Part shown: piece after piece, positions 33,427 through 42,604 of the stretch
Position numbering within the stretch: position 1 is the stretch's first letter
How the letters are laid out: every line of letters starts with the position of its first letter
From: Ignavibacteriota bacterium
Lineage (GTDB): Bacteria > Bacteroidota > Ignavibacteria > Ignavibacteriales > Melioribacteraceae
Length of the DNA stretch: 64,000 nt
NCBI GenBank assembly: GCA_016713565.1
Contig: JADJOX010000007.1
Location: 603,501-667,500, forward strand
Direction of reading: 5' to 3'
Notes under the pieces: generated by a model
Databases searched by the model: none
Told to the model about the DNA's origin: nothing
Seen by the model: only the letters and a program-made list of their open reading frames with translations
Made by a program: the position numbers and the translations under genes

Positions 33427-34344
33427 TTATTTTTTAAGAAAATCAGAATTTCTCTTAATTCCTTTTAATTTGCTCCTCAATATTGGACTATCTTTGAATT
33501 TTGTTTTAAATTTTTGTTCATCCAAATTATCAATATCACTAAATAAAATATTTTTATTTATTATTTTATTAAATTCAATTGACTCAGTCGGAAATGAAAA
33601 TTTAATGTTCCAAGGACATACGTCTTGACAAATATCACAGCCGAAAATCCAATCTTTAAATTTACCTATAAATTCATCGGGAATTTCATTTTTGTTCTCA
33701 ATGGTTAAATAGGATATGCATTTATTCGAATCAATTACTTTATTATCAACAATCGCATTTGTGGGACAAGCATTTATACAAGCCGTACAAGTTCCGCAAT
33801 AATCTGCAATCGGGTTATCATATTCTTTGAAATCATAATTTGTTAAAATTGTTGAAATAAAAAACCAGCTCCCAATTTCTTTATTAATTATGTTACTGTT
33901 TTTACCCTGCCAACCGATTCCTGCTTTAACAGCCCACACTTTATCCATAACCGGACCAGTATCAACATAACTTTTGGCTTCAAAGTTTGGATTTTCAAGT
34001 TTTGCGTATTCAATAAGTTCGTCTAATTTTTCCCAAATAATTAAATGATAATCTTTTCCCCAAGCATAACGTGAGACATTTCCGGAATTATCCGAAGCTT
34101 CAAAATTTTCATTTATATAATAGTTCATTCCCAATGAAATTATGCTCATACAATTAGGAAGGATTAAAGAAACGTCCTGTCTTTTTTCAACATTCCTTTC
34201 CATATACTTCATTTCTGCGTGAAATTTTTTTGAAAGCCACAATTCCAGATTATTTATTTCTTCTTTGAGAATTTGATATTTAGTAAACCCAATTAAATCA
34301 AATCCTAATGATCTTGCTTTCGATATGATCTTTTGTTTAAACAA
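33427..34344 (-). CDS. queG: Epoxyqueuosine reductase QueG
   Basis: QueG reduces epoxyqueuosine to queuosine in tRNA using cobalamin and two 4Fe-4S clusters. The N-terminal half has KARSLGFDLIGFTKY and VDTGPVMDKVWAVKAGIGWQ, which form the cobalamin domain. The clusters are bound by CGTCTACINACPT and CDICQDVCPWN. At 305 residues it lacks the C-terminal HEAT repeats found in some members, which is common in Bacteroidota. No other queuosine gene is in the window. Confidence 0.92.
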   Translation of the reverse strand: MFKQKIISKARSLGFDLIGFTKYQILKEEINNLELWLSKKFHAEMKYMERNVEKRQDVSLILPNCMSIISLGMNYYINENFEASDNSGNVSRYAWGKDYHLIIWEKLDELIEYAKLENPNFEAKSYVDTGPVMDKVWAVKAGIGWQGKNSNIINKEIGSWFFISTILTNYDFKEYDNPIADYCGTCTACINACPTNAIVDNKVIDSNKCISYLTIENKNEIPDEFIGKFKDWIFGCDICQDVCPWNIKFSFPTESIEFNKIINKNILFSDIDNLDEQKFKTKFKDSPILRSKLKGIKRNSDFLKK

Positions 34345-34486
34345 ATTTTTATTTCTATAATACTATTTGATAAATTTGCAATTCTGAACTAAATTCAAGA
34401 TTTAAGATAATTTGATTACAAACTGAAATAATGCTTAAACTCCGTTTAGTATGAAAACGAAATTTTTCACAATTTATTATGATTTA

Positions 34487-34825
34487 TCACCAATTCCACT
34501 TTTTATCTACTGCTTTAACGTAAATTTTTTCATCAATGATTTTTGTCTCAAAAGCATCCAAACCTTTGCTTCCGCCAAATAAATTACCTGTATCTAGGTT
34601 GAACATCCAGCCATGCAGCGGACAAAATACACATCCTTTTTCAACAAATCCTTCAAAAATCTGGGCTGTATGCTGATGAGGACAAATATTGCTAACCGCA
34701 TATATTTTACCGTTTACTTTAAATATTGCAACGTCAACATCGTTTAAGTAAAATCTTTGTCCAATATTTTCTTTAAGATCAGAAATTAGACATGCAAAAA
34801 TAAATCCATTAGTTTCATGGTTCAT
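34487..34825 (-). CDS. Rieske 2Fe-2S protein, NirD/ferredoxin-like
   Basis: The 112-residue soluble protein has both halves of the Rieske site, NICPHQHTAQ and VFCPLHGWMFN, separated by 17 residues, and a preceding YAVSN strand. It is the small stand-alone type seen as ferredoxin partner of oxygenases or as a NirD homologue. Its ATG overlaps the stop codon of the metallo-hydrolase gene by 4 bases, so the two are likely to work together. The partner reductase is not evident. Confidence 0.88.
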   Translation of the reverse strand: MNHETNGFIFACLISDLKENIGQRFYLNDVDVAIFKVNGKIYAVSNICPHQHTAQIFEGFVEKGCVFCPLHGWMFNLDTGNLFGGSKGLDAFETKIIDEKIYVKAVDKKWNW

Positions 34826-35670
34826 AATAATTCTTTAAAACTTTCGTCAAAAGTAAATCCTTTTTCTGTTTTTTTAATTGTTGCAAAAGCATTTTGATGG
34901 TCGTGTTCAAAAACTATTTTCCAATTTTCATCAACCGCAAGCTGTAAAAACTTTTTCTTCTCTTTTACAGTTTCCAGTGGCTGAATATCATAGCCCATTA
35001 CGTATGGTATTGGGATATGATACATCGTTGGAATTAAATCCCCGCAAAATAAAAAAGTATTTGACGAATCCGAAATTTTTACCATTTGCTGTGCAATAGT
35101 GTGACCATTTATATTCAACATTTGAATTTCATTATCAAAATATTCATCGCCATCCAAAAACTTTAAAACTCCATTCTCAACTAATGGAAGAAATAATTTT
35201 GGAATAAAACTTCCTTTATCTCTATCGGTCGGATTATTTGCCCATTCAAAGTGTTTCTTCTGAACAAAATAGCTTGCGTTTGAAAATGCAGGAATAATTT
35301 TATCATTCTCAATTTTTGTTGATCCGCCTGTGTGATCAAAATGCAGATGTGTTAAAATTACATCCGTTATTTCACTTACATCTACATTCAGTAATTTCAA
35401 TGATTTCTGCAAGTTGTTTTCGGTCTGGTCTATATTATATATTGAAGTTGACTTTTCATCCCACAAATTTCCCATTCCCGTATCGACTAATATTTTCTTT
35501 GAATCGGATTGAAGCAGCAAACATCTTACGTCCATTTTTATTCTGTTTTTTTCATCGGGAACAATTGATTTTTCCCAAAGCGGTTTGGGAATTATGCCGA
35601 ACATTGCACCTCCATCCAAAGAGAATAATCCCGTTTCCAAAAAAGATAAATTATATTTTCCTATTTTCAT
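34822..35670 (-). CDS. Metallo-beta-lactamase-fold hydrolase
   Basis: The 282-residue protein carries the metal motif VILTHLHFDHTGGSTK, INGHTIAQQMVKI, and FLFCGDLIPTMYHI, with a late EHDHQNAFATI supplying the last histidine. This resembles the quorum-lactonase/YtnP branch of the MBL superfamily, but substrates in that branch are diverse. It is translationally coupled to the Rieske protein. Confidence 0.85.
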   Translation of the reverse strand: MKIGKYNLSFLETGLFSLDGGAMFGIIPKPLWEKSIVPDEKNRIKMDVRCLLLQSDSKKILVDTGMGNLWDEKSTSIYNIDQTENNLQKSLKLLNVDVSEITDVILTHLHFDHTGGSTKIENDKIIPAFSNASYFVQKKHFEWANNPTDRDKGSFIPKLFLPLVENGVLKFLDGDEYFDNEIQMLNINGHTIAQQMVKISDSSNTFLFCGDLIPTMYHIPIPYVMGYDIQPLETVKEKKKFLQLAVDENWKIVFEHDHQNAFATIKKTEKGFTFDESFKELL

Positions 35671-35698
35671 TTTATTTATTAAAGTTTGTTTAAAAATA

Positions 35699-35732
35699 AA
35701 AAACCGTACAAGAAAAATCTTATACGGTTTTG
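35699..35732 (-). terminator. Intrinsic terminator after the ferredoxin gene
   Basis: AAAACCGTA and TACGGTTTT are perfect 9-base arms, with partial pairing inward. On the minus strand a TTTTTTATTTTTAAA tract follows, so it ends the ferredoxin transcript before the metallo-hydrolase gene. Confidence 0.8.
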
Positions 35733-35740
35733 ATATAATT

Positions 35741-36088
35741 TTATATATAAATTATCTGCCTTCTACTTCGTCTAAGTGAGCTTTTTTTAGCTAACAGCTC
35801 TTCTTCTGATTCAACGTGGTTCGGATCTGGAACACAGCAATCAACTGGACAAACAGCAGCGCATTGTGGTTCATCATGAAAACCTTTGCATTCTGTACAC
35901 TTATCCGGAACGATGTAAAAATAGTCCGATGAAAAGAATCCTTCAGCTCCAGACGGAGCGGCATCGCCGTCAGCATAAGTATTTCCGGCTAAACTCCATT
36001 CGTTTCCACCTTCATAAATTGCCGTATTCGGGCATTCCGGCTCGCATGCACCACAATTTATGCATTCGTCAGTTATCATTATAGCCAT
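35741..36088 (-). CDS. Ferredoxin with two 4Fe-4S clusters (YfhL/Fdx type)
   Basis: The 115-residue protein has the first cluster set CINCGACEPECPNTAI and the second CTECKGFHDEPQCAAVCPVD, with the eight-residue insertion between cysteines typical of Alvin-type ferredoxins. An acidic insert (GNTYADGDAAPSGAEG) lies between them and a basic C-terminal tail (SSLRRSRRQ) follows. It carries electrons in the cytoplasm. It follows the DUF309 gene by 23 bases and ends at a strong terminator. Confidence 0.93.
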   Translation of the reverse strand: MAIMITDECINCGACEPECPNTAIYEGGNEWSLAGNTYADGDAAPSGAEGFFSSDYFYIVPDKCTECKGFHDEPQCAAVCPVDCCVPDPNHVESEEELLAKKSSLRRSRRQIIYI

Positions 36089-36111
36089 AACTAATCTCCT
36101 AATAATTTTTG

Positions 36112-36450
36112 TTAATTTGTTAATTTAATCTTTGGAATATGATTTATAATATTTTCTTTATCCAAGTTCATCAATAGAATCGAAATATCTTTAATTAATT
36201 TTACGTTATTAATTTTGCAATAATTTGAAGGAAATTTTTCTAATTTAACTTTTCCTTTTGTCAATTGACTTTTAGCGCCTTTTAAATTTCCGCATATTAA
36301 GTGATATAACCCAACTGAAATTTGAACTAATCCCTGAAAAAATTCTTTTTCGGAACTAGATGAATCCATCCAAATTTCTTCAAAAAAATCATGTGCCGAA
36401 AAGAAATCACAATCATTAAATAAAAGGACACCTTCAGAAATATCAATCAT
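36112..36450 (-). CDS. DUF309 domain protein
   Basis: The 112-residue helical protein opens with GVLLFNDCDFFSAHDFFEEI, continues FFQGLVQISVGLYHL and GNLKGAKSQLTKG, matching the DUF309 family, whose conserved HDxxEE-like motif suggests metal binding or catalysis. Function is unknown. It is 23 bases upstream of the ferredoxin gene on the same strand. Confidence 0.8.
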   Translation of the reverse strand: MIDISEGVLLFNDCDFFSAHDFFEEIWMDSSSSEKEFFQGLVQISVGLYHLICGNLKGAKSQLTKGKVKLEKFPSNYCKINNVKLIKDISILLMNLDKENIINHIPKIKLTN

Positions 36451-36514
36451 AACGTATCGAATAATAAGAAATCAAAAATCTAAATTCAAGATAAATTAGT
36501 ATTATTTATCTTTT

Positions 36515-37240
36515 TTACCAGCTTCCGCTCGCACCCCCACCGCCAAAAGAACCGCCGCCACCGCTAAACCCGCCAAAACTTCCACCGCTGCTAAATCCGC
36601 CGCCGCTTGATCCTCCTCCGAATCCTCCGCCAAAATAAGTAAATCCGCCCGAACTTCTGCCGCCGCCTTTTCTTGAGAAAATAATAATAAGCAAAATAAT
36701 TATAAATATTATTGTACCAAGCGGGAATTTGACTTCTACATTTTCTTCCGGATTTCCCTTATACTCTCCTTTTGTAGCGGCCATTATTGCATTTAATCCC
36801 GCGGCTGCACCTTCGTAATACATTTCATTCTTAAAATAGGGCGCAACTTCGTTTCTAATTATTGAACTTGAAAGCGCGTCAGGCAATGCGCCTTCCAAAC
36901 CGTAGCCAACTTCAATCCTCATTTTTCTATCTTCTTTTGCGACATAAAACAAAACGCCGTTATTATTTTCCTTTGTACCAATTCCATTTTTTTCAGCTAC
37001 TTCATGTGTGTACATTTCAATTGGATAACCATCGAGTGTTTTATTCATAAAGAAAATTATTTGATTTGAAGTTGAATCATCAAATGTTTTTAAAGTCTCA
37101 CTAAGATAATTGATTTGATCATTTGAAAGTGTTTTTGTGTAATCAACCGCATAATTTGAAAATGACGGAATTTCCGGTTGTGCAAAAACACTTGTCGATA
37201 AAACTAAAACAAACAATATTTTCGTTATCTTATTTATCAA
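36515..37240 (-). CDS. TPM-domain protein with glycine-rich tail (YgcG family)
   Basis: The protein has a signal peptide (MINKITKILFVLVLSTSVFA), a TPM domain (VDYTKTLSNDQINYLSETLK to AAGLNAIMAAT), one membrane helix (LGTIIFIIILLIIIFS) and a Gly/Ser/Phe-rich tail of about 55 residues. The TPM domain faces the periplasm. Members of this family often sit next to LemA, as here, where the ATG directly follows the lemA stop codon. The pair is thought to act at the envelope, in an unknown process. Confidence 0.88.
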   Translation of the reverse strand: MINKITKILFVLVLSTSVFAQPEIPSFSNYAVDYTKTLSNDQINYLSETLKTFDDSTSNQIIFFMNKTLDGYPIEMYTHEVAEKNGIGTKENNNGVLFYVAKEDRKMRIEVGYGLEGALPDALSSSIIRNEVAPYFKNEMYYEGAAAGLNAIMAATKGEYKGNPEENVEVKFPLGTIIFIIILLIIIFSRKGGGRSSGGFTYFGGGFGGGSSGGGFSSGGSFGGFSGGGGSFGGGGASGSW

Positions 37241-37834
37241 TTAAAACTCAACTTTAGGCGCTTGGTCAGAACCTGCTACAGCTTTGAAATATTGCTTTTG
37301 CGTAAATCCAGTAAAACCGGCAATTAAACTTGCAGGAAATCTTCTTACCGTTGTATTGTAATTCTGAACAACTTCATTAAATTTTTTTCTTTCCACCGAA
37401 ATTCTATTTTCAGTTCCTTCCAATTGAGCTTGAAGCTGAGAGAAATTTTCATTGGCTTTTAACTGCGGATAATTTTCTACAGTTACAAGTAATCTTGATA
37501 AAGCACTGCTTAATCCGTCCTGTGCATTCTGAAATTGTGCAAAGGCATTTGGATCATTTAACATTTCAGGTGTCATTTTAATTTGATTTACTTTAGACCT
37601 TGCTTCCGTAACTGCTGTATAAGTTTCTTTTTCAAAATTTGCGACACCTTTTACGGTATTTACTAAATTAGGAATTAAATCTGCACGTCGTTGATATTGA
37701 TTCTCAACTTGACTCCAGCTTTGGGTTACATTTTCATCAAGCCCAACCAAATTATTATAAATTCCTGTTCCCCACATAATTGCACCAATAACAACTACAG
37801 CAACTACAATTAGTATTCCAATACCTTTACTCAT
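37241..37834 (-). CDS. LemA family protein
   Basis: The 197-residue product has an N-terminal membrane helix (GIGILIVVAVVVIGAIMWGT) and then the LemA signature NNLVGLDENVTQSWSQVENQ and YQRRADLIPNLVNTVKGVAN, a long helical bundle. It is followed with no gap by the TPM-domain gene, the usual partner. The molecular role is not established. Confidence 0.92.
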   Translation of the reverse strand: MSKGIGILIVVAVVVIGAIMWGTGIYNNLVGLDENVTQSWSQVENQYQRRADLIPNLVNTVKGVANFEKETYTAVTEARSKVNQIKMTPEMLNDPNAFAQFQNAQDGLSSALSRLLVTVENYPQLKANENFSQLQAQLEGTENRISVERKKFNEVVQNYNTTVRRFPASLIAGFTGFTQKQYFKAVAGSDQAPKVEF

Positions 37835-37855
37835 TTATTCCTCCAATTATTTTTC

Positions 37856-39217
37856 TTAATTTGTTAAACTTCTTACTGGAGCGGGAATTCTTCCGCCTCG
37901 CCCAACAAAATTATCGCTCGATAAATTTCTAACACTCATTATCGGTGCTTTGCCAAGAAGTCCGCCGTAATCTATATAATCACCAACCTTTTTACCATAT
38001 GCTGGAATCAACCTTGCCGAAGTGGTTTTATCGTTTATTATTCCTATTGCACATTCATCGGCAATAATTCCCGCAATTGTAGATGCCGGTGTATCTCCCG
38101 GAATTGCAACCATATCTAATCCAACAGAACAAACCGCTGTCATTGCTTCCAATTTTTCAATAGATAAATTACCTTTTGCAGCAGCTTCTATCATTGCCTG
38201 ATCTTCGCTAACAGGAATAAAAGCGCCGCTTAAACCTCCGACAGATGAGCTTGCCATTAAACCCGCTTTTTTTACTGAATCATTCAACATTGCCAGAGCC
38301 GCGGTTGTTCCAGGCGCTCCAACATCCTCAACTCCCATCGCTTTTAAAATGTCTCCGATACTGTCTCCTGGAGCTGGTGTAGGGGCTAATGAAATATCGA
38401 CAATTCCGAATGGGATACCATGTTTATCAGCAACTTCACGACCGATAAGTTCACCGGCTCTTGTAATTTTAAATACTGTTTTTTTAATTACTTCCGAAAG
38501 CTTATGCAAATCAATTTTCCCTGCATTTTTAATTGCGTCAAGAACGACTCCTGGGCCGCTTATTCCTACATTTAAAACTACTTCTGGTTCGGTTACTCCA
38601 TGAAATGCTCCTGCAACAAACGGATTATCTTCCGGTACATTGCAAAAAACAACTAATTTCGCACAGCCGATTGAATCTCTATCTTTGGTTCTTTCTGCAG
38701 TTTGTTTTATTACGTCGGACATCATTAAAACGGCGTCCATATTAATTCCGGCTTTTGTTGAAGCAACATTTATGCTAGAACAAACTCTTTGTGTTTCGGA
38801 AAGCGCTATAGGTATGGATTTGATTAATTCTCTTTCTCCGTTCGTCATCCCTTTTTGAACAAGAGCGGAATAACCGGCTAAATAGTCAATCCCAATATCA
38901 CCAGCGGCTTTATCTAATACTTTTGCAATTTCAACAAATTCATCTGCCGAAAACATATCAAAAGGTATTGAAGCCGGAGTTATTGAAATCCTTTTATTCG
39001 CTATTTTAACTCCATATTGCTTTTCAATTTCAGAGGCGTATTTTACATGATTTCTACCATACTTAATTATTTTATCGTAAATTTTTCTTTTTGAAACTTC
39101 CAAATTTCTATCTGCACAATCCCTTAAGCTAATTCCAAGTGTTACCGTGCGGATATCAAAATGCTCAATTTCCGTCATTTTAATCGTTTCAAGAATTTCC
39201 TCAAATTGGTATTGCAT
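37856..39217 (-). CDS. UPF0210/DUF711 family protein
   Basis: The 453-residue protein has family blocks EHFDIRTVTLGISLRDCADR, ISITPASIPFDMFSADEFV, VTEPEVVLNVGISGPGVV and DISLAPTPAPGDSIGDILKA. The fold resembles pyruvate-formate-lyase-like barrels, but it lacks the glycyl-radical loop, and no activity is proven. It follows an ACT-domain gene by 18 bases. This pairing is conserved in many bacteria, suggesting ligand-controlled activity. Confidence 0.92.
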   Translation of the reverse strand: MQYQFEEILETIKMTEIEHFDIRTVTLGISLRDCADRNLEVSKRKIYDKIIKYGRNHVKYASEIEKQYGVKIANKRISITPASIPFDMFSADEFVEIAKVLDKAAGDIGIDYLAGYSALVQKGMTNGERELIKSIPIALSETQRVCSSINVASTKAGINMDAVLMMSDVIKQTAERTKDRDSIGCAKLVVFCNVPEDNPFVAGAFHGVTEPEVVLNVGISGPGVVLDAIKNAGKIDLHKLSEVIKKTVFKITRAGELIGREVADKHGIPFGIVDISLAPTPAPGDSIGDILKAMGVEDVGAPGTTAALAMLNDSVKKAGLMASSSVGGLSGAFIPVSEDQAMIEAAAKGNLSIEKLEAMTAVCSVGLDMVAIPGDTPASTIAGIIADECAIGIINDKTTSARLIPAYGKKVGDYIDYGGLLGKAPIMSVRNLSSDNFVGRGGRIPAPVRSLTN

Positions 39218-39235
39218 TTATTGATATCTCCTAAT

Positions 39236-39661
39236 TTAAACTCTGTGCATATATTTAAAAAGATCTTCGTGCTGAAGATAAATTTTGATCTTTAATTCAT
39301 CAGCTACTTTATTTAAATCCGCCTGCAGTTCCGATAAATTTTTTGGTGAATTTGAAATATCCAATATGATTATCATTGTATAAAATTCACTCATTAATTT
39401 TTGACTAAGATCTGAAACGTCGCAGTTTGCGTCGCTTAAAACTTTTGTAACCGCGGCAATTATACCGGGATGATTCATACCGAAAGAAGTAAGAATCACT
39501 TTGCCGGTTGATTTTTCAATTTGTGATAATTGATAATTTATTTCTTTGGCTTCAATTTTTTCCTGCACAAGTTTTTTTACCAAATCAGGTGAAGCACTGC
39601 TGCCCAATTCACCAATAATTTGCATTGTTAGTTTTCTGATTTCATTTTCGTTTAACGGCAC
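39236..39661 (-). CDS. ACT-domain protein, UPF0237-like, with N-terminal extension
   Basis: Residues 53-141 form an ACT domain: VILTSFGMNHPGIIAAVTKV, then DANCDVSDLSQKLMSEFYTM, the pattern of the UPF0237 family. An extra helical N-terminus of about 50 residues (LTMQIIGELGSSASPDLVKK) precedes it. ACT domains usually bind an amino acid. It is upstream of the DUF711 gene in the same likely operon. Confidence 0.85.
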   Translation of the reverse strand: MPLNENEIRKLTMQIIGELGSSASPDLVKKLVQEKIEAKEINYQLSQIEKSTGKVILTSFGMNHPGIIAAVTKVLSDANCDVSDLSQKLMSEFYTMIIILDISNSPKNLSELQADLNKVADELKIKIYLQHEDLFKYMHRV

Positions 39662-39708
39662 GATATTTACCCTTATAAATTTTTCATTAAATGTAAATTT
39701 AGAATTTT

Positions 39709-40860
39709 TTATGATAATATTTCTTTCTGTAATTCGCGAGCAATCACAATCTTTTGTATTTCAGATGTTCCTTCATAAATTTCGGTGATTTTTGCGTCTC
39801 GTAAAAATCTTTCAACATGATATTCTCTTACATAGCCATATCCGCCGTGAATTTGAATTGCATCCAACGAATTTTGAACAGCAATTTTTGAAGCAAATAA
39901 TTTTGCCATTGATGCATGCCTAATATAAGGTTTATTTGCGTCTCTTAAAGCTGCCGCTTGCAAAGTTAGTAATTTTGCCGCTTCAAGATCAGTTGCCATT
40001 TCGGAAAGTTTAAATTGAATTGCCTGATGATTAAATATTTCGGTTCCAAAAGCTTTTCTTTCGTTTGCGTATTTGAATGCTATTTCGAAAGCACCTTCGG
40101 CAATTCCTACTGCTTGAGCGGCAATTCCATATCTTCCGCCATTCAATGTATCCATCGCAAAGTTAAATCCTTTACCAACTTCACCTACAATATTTTTTTC
40201 CGGAATTTTACAATTCGCGAAATTTAACGTGCAAGTATCGCTGCTTCTAATTCCTAGTTTATCTTCTTTCACGCCATGCGTAAATCCTTCAAGTCCCTTT
40301 TCGACCATAAAAGCAGTAATTCCTTTATGTTTTTTTTCTTTATCAGTTTGAGCCATTACAATATAATAATCGGCGCTCTGCCCGTTAGTTATCCAATTTT
40401 TGGTTCCATTTAAAATCCAATAATCACCTTCTTTATTTGCGTACGTCTGCTGATGAGTAGCGTCGCTTCCGGCTTCCGGTTCTGATAATGCAAACGCTCC
40501 TAATTTTTCACCTCTGGCCAACGGTTTAAGAAAAGTTTCCTTAATATGTTCAGATCCCCATTTTTGCAATCCGGTTGTTACTAACGAATTATTAACGGAC
40601 ATTATAACAGCTACAGACGCATCAACTTTTGCAATTTCAATCATAGCCAAAACATATGCTACCGTATCCATTCCGGCGCCATCATATTCGGGCGTAATCA
40701 TCATTCCCATAAAACCAAGCTCGCCCAATTTCTTTACAATTTCAGCGGGAAATTTTGCTTCTTTATCTCTTTCAATTACAGACGGCGCAATTTCATTTTG
40801 AGCAAACTCTCTTGCGGTTTGCTGAATCATCAATTGTTCTTCAGAAAATTCAAAATTCAT
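39709..40860 (-). CDS. Acyl-CoA dehydrogenase
   Basis: The FAD enzyme introduces the alpha-beta double bond into acyl-CoA and passes electrons to ETF. The 383-residue sequence has FALSEPEAGSDATHQQ, WITNGQSADYYIVMAQT, YANERKAFGTEIFNHQAIQF, QIHGGYGYVREYHVERFLRD and the catalytic glutamate in ITEIYEGTSEIQK. It is close to short/medium-chain enzymes of the butyryl-CoA type. ETF is encoded at 20701-22415. Confidence 0.93.
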   Translation of the reverse strand: MNFEFSEEQLMIQQTAREFAQNEIAPSVIERDKEAKFPAEIVKKLGELGFMGMMITPEYDGAGMDTVAYVLAMIEIAKVDASVAVIMSVNNSLVTTGLQKWGSEHIKETFLKPLARGEKLGAFALSEPEAGSDATHQQTYANKEGDYWILNGTKNWITNGQSADYYIVMAQTDKEKKHKGITAFMVEKGLEGFTHGVKEDKLGIRSSDTCTLNFANCKIPEKNIVGEVGKGFNFAMDTLNGGRYGIAAQAVGIAEGAFEIAFKYANERKAFGTEIFNHQAIQFKLSEMATDLEAAKLLTLQAAALRDANKPYIRHASMAKLFASKIAVQNSLDAIQIHGGYGYVREYHVERFLRDAKITEIYEGTSEIQKIVIARELQKEILS

Positions 40861-41008
40861 GGCTTACTCATAATTTTTTAATTTATAGGATTAAAGTATC
40901 TTTAATAATTGTCAAACTAAACAATGAATGATGAAATTTCAAATAAATAATTAAGTTAATAATTGATAATTTCAGAAAGAATGCATTGACTTTCTTATAT
41001 TTGGTAGT

Positions 41009-42064
41009 ATGAAAAATATAATTGATATAAAAAATTTTAATCTGGAAGAGCTTCAGAAATTCATAAAAGAAATGGGTGATTCCGCATTTAGAGGTAAGCA
41101 AATTTTTAATTGGATTTATGAAAATTATGCAATTGATTTTGATGAAATGACAAATATTCCTATTTCATTAAGAAATAGATTAAAAAATGAAGCAAATATA
41201 AATTCTTTAAAATTAACTAAGAAAAAATCCTCTACTTCGACCGAAACCGTAAAATATTTGTTTGAAACAAACGACGGGAAAAAGATCGAGTCGGTTATTA
41301 TTCCCGAAAAAGAAAGAAGAACATTATGTATTTCAACACAAGTAGGCTGCCCGCTTGATTGTAAATTTTGTGCAACTGGAGTGATGGGATATACACGAAA
41401 TTTATCTGTCGGAGAAATTCTGGATCAGTATTTGCTCACTTCAAAAGATATATTACCAAATGAAATTACAAATATTGTTTTTATGGGAATGGGCGAACCG
41501 CTTTTAAATTATTCTTCTACTGAAAAAGTTTTAAAAATTCTGCTTCAAGATCTTGGTAATAAAATTGGAAGAACAAGAATCACAGTATCAACAGCGGGAA
41601 TTCCAAATAAAATTAGGGAATTGGCAGATTCTGGTTTAAGAGTTAAACTTGCGCTTTCGCTTCATTCGTGTTTTAATGAAGTTAGAAACAAAATAATGCC
41701 CATAAATTTAAAGTATAACATAGAAGAAAATATTGATGCATTGAAATATTATGCAAAGCAAACGAAAACTAAAATTATGTTTGAATATACAATGTTAAAA
41801 GGAATTAATGACAGAAAAGAAGATTTGGATGCGTTAAAAAAATTGTGCGGTCAATTACCTTCCAAAGTAAATATAATTCCATTCAACAGTATTTCACATA
41901 TTGCAAATGATGGTTTTTCTTCAACATTAGAACCAACACCTTTTGAAGAAGTTAAAGAATTTGCTGAAAAATTAATGAGTAAAGATATTTTTGTAATGCT
42001 TAGAAATACTCAGGGTAATGACATCGCGGCAGCATGCGGTCAACTTGCAATAAAAGAAAAATAA
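41009..42064 (+). CDS. rlmN: 23S rRNA/tRNA adenine-C2 methyltransferase RlmN
   Basis: This radical SAM enzyme methylates A2503 of 23S rRNA and A37 of some tRNAs. The cluster motif is CISTQVGCPLDCKFCATGVM; the SAM-binding VFMGMGEPLLNYSS and the C-terminal methylation cysteine in NTQGNDIAAACGQL are present. Length (351) is normal. A SpoU-family methyltransferase follows after three bases, a small RNA-modification operon. Confidence 0.95.
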   Translation: MKNIIDIKNFNLEELQKFIKEMGDSAFRGKQIFNWIYENYAIDFDEMTNIPISLRNRLKNEANINSLKLTKKKSSTSTETVKYLFETNDGKKIESVIIPEKERRTLCISTQVGCPLDCKFCATGVMGYTRNLSVGEILDQYLLTSKDILPNEITNIVFMGMGEPLLNYSSTEKVLKILLQDLGNKIGRTRITVSTAGIPNKIRELADSGLRVKLALSLHSCFNEVRNKIMPINLKYNIEENIDALKYYAKQTKTKIMFEYTMLKGINDRKEDLDALKKLCGQLPSKVNIIPFNSISHIANDGFSSTLEPTPFEEVKEFAEKLMSKDIFVMLRNTQGNDIAAACGQLAIKEK

Positions 42065-42067
42065 AAT

Positions 42068-42604
42068 ATGAAAAAACTTTCGCACTCTGAAATTTCCATA
42101 AACAGAGCAAAATTAGATAATATTGATAAAGTAAATAAATTACCCGTTGTTGTAATATTAAATTCAATTAGAAGCAGTTACAACGTTGGCTCCATTTTCA
42201 GAACTTCTGACGGCGCAATGATAGAAAAACTTTACCTTTGCGGATATACACCTCATCCCCCGAATAAAGATGTTCTTAAAACTGCATTAGGTTCTCAGGA
42301 TAGTGTTAAGTGGGAATTTATTGAAGATGCCAAAGAAATAATTTTAAATTACAAAACAAAAGGCTACACAATTTGTGCGCTTGAACAGACAAGTAAAAAT
42401 ATTTTGTATTCGGAATTAAAAAGTGAAAACTTGCCTTTATGTTTAATTGTCGGCAATGAAATAAGCGGCGTAAATCAAGAGTTAATTGATCTTTGCGATA
42501 TATCAATAGAAATACCTCAATATGGAATTAAACAATCATTGAACGTTGCCGTTGCTTATGGCATTGCAATTTTTGAATTGAGAAAAATTTACAATTCTAA
42601 GTAA
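42068..42604 (+). CDS. TrmH/SpoU-family RNA 2'-O-methyltransferase
   Basis: The 178-residue SPOUT protein has the three motifs: VVILNSIRSSYNVGSIFRTS with catalytic Arg, LCLIVGNEISGVNQELIDL and IPQYGIKQSLNVAVAYGIAI. The target nucleotide is not predictable from sequence alone; it is shorter than TrmH proper and resembles TrmL/TrmH-like minimal enzymes. It follows rlmN and overlaps the convergent AlbA_2 gene by 8 bases at the 3' end. Confidence 0.88.
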   Translation: MKKLSHSEISINRAKLDNIDKVNKLPVVVILNSIRSSYNVGSIFRTSDGAMIEKLYLCGYTPHPPNKDVLKTALGSQDSVKWEFIEDAKEIILNYKTKGYTICALEQTSKNILYSELKSENLPLCLIVGNEISGVNQELIDLCDISIEIPQYGIKQSLNVAVAYGIAIFELRKIYNSK

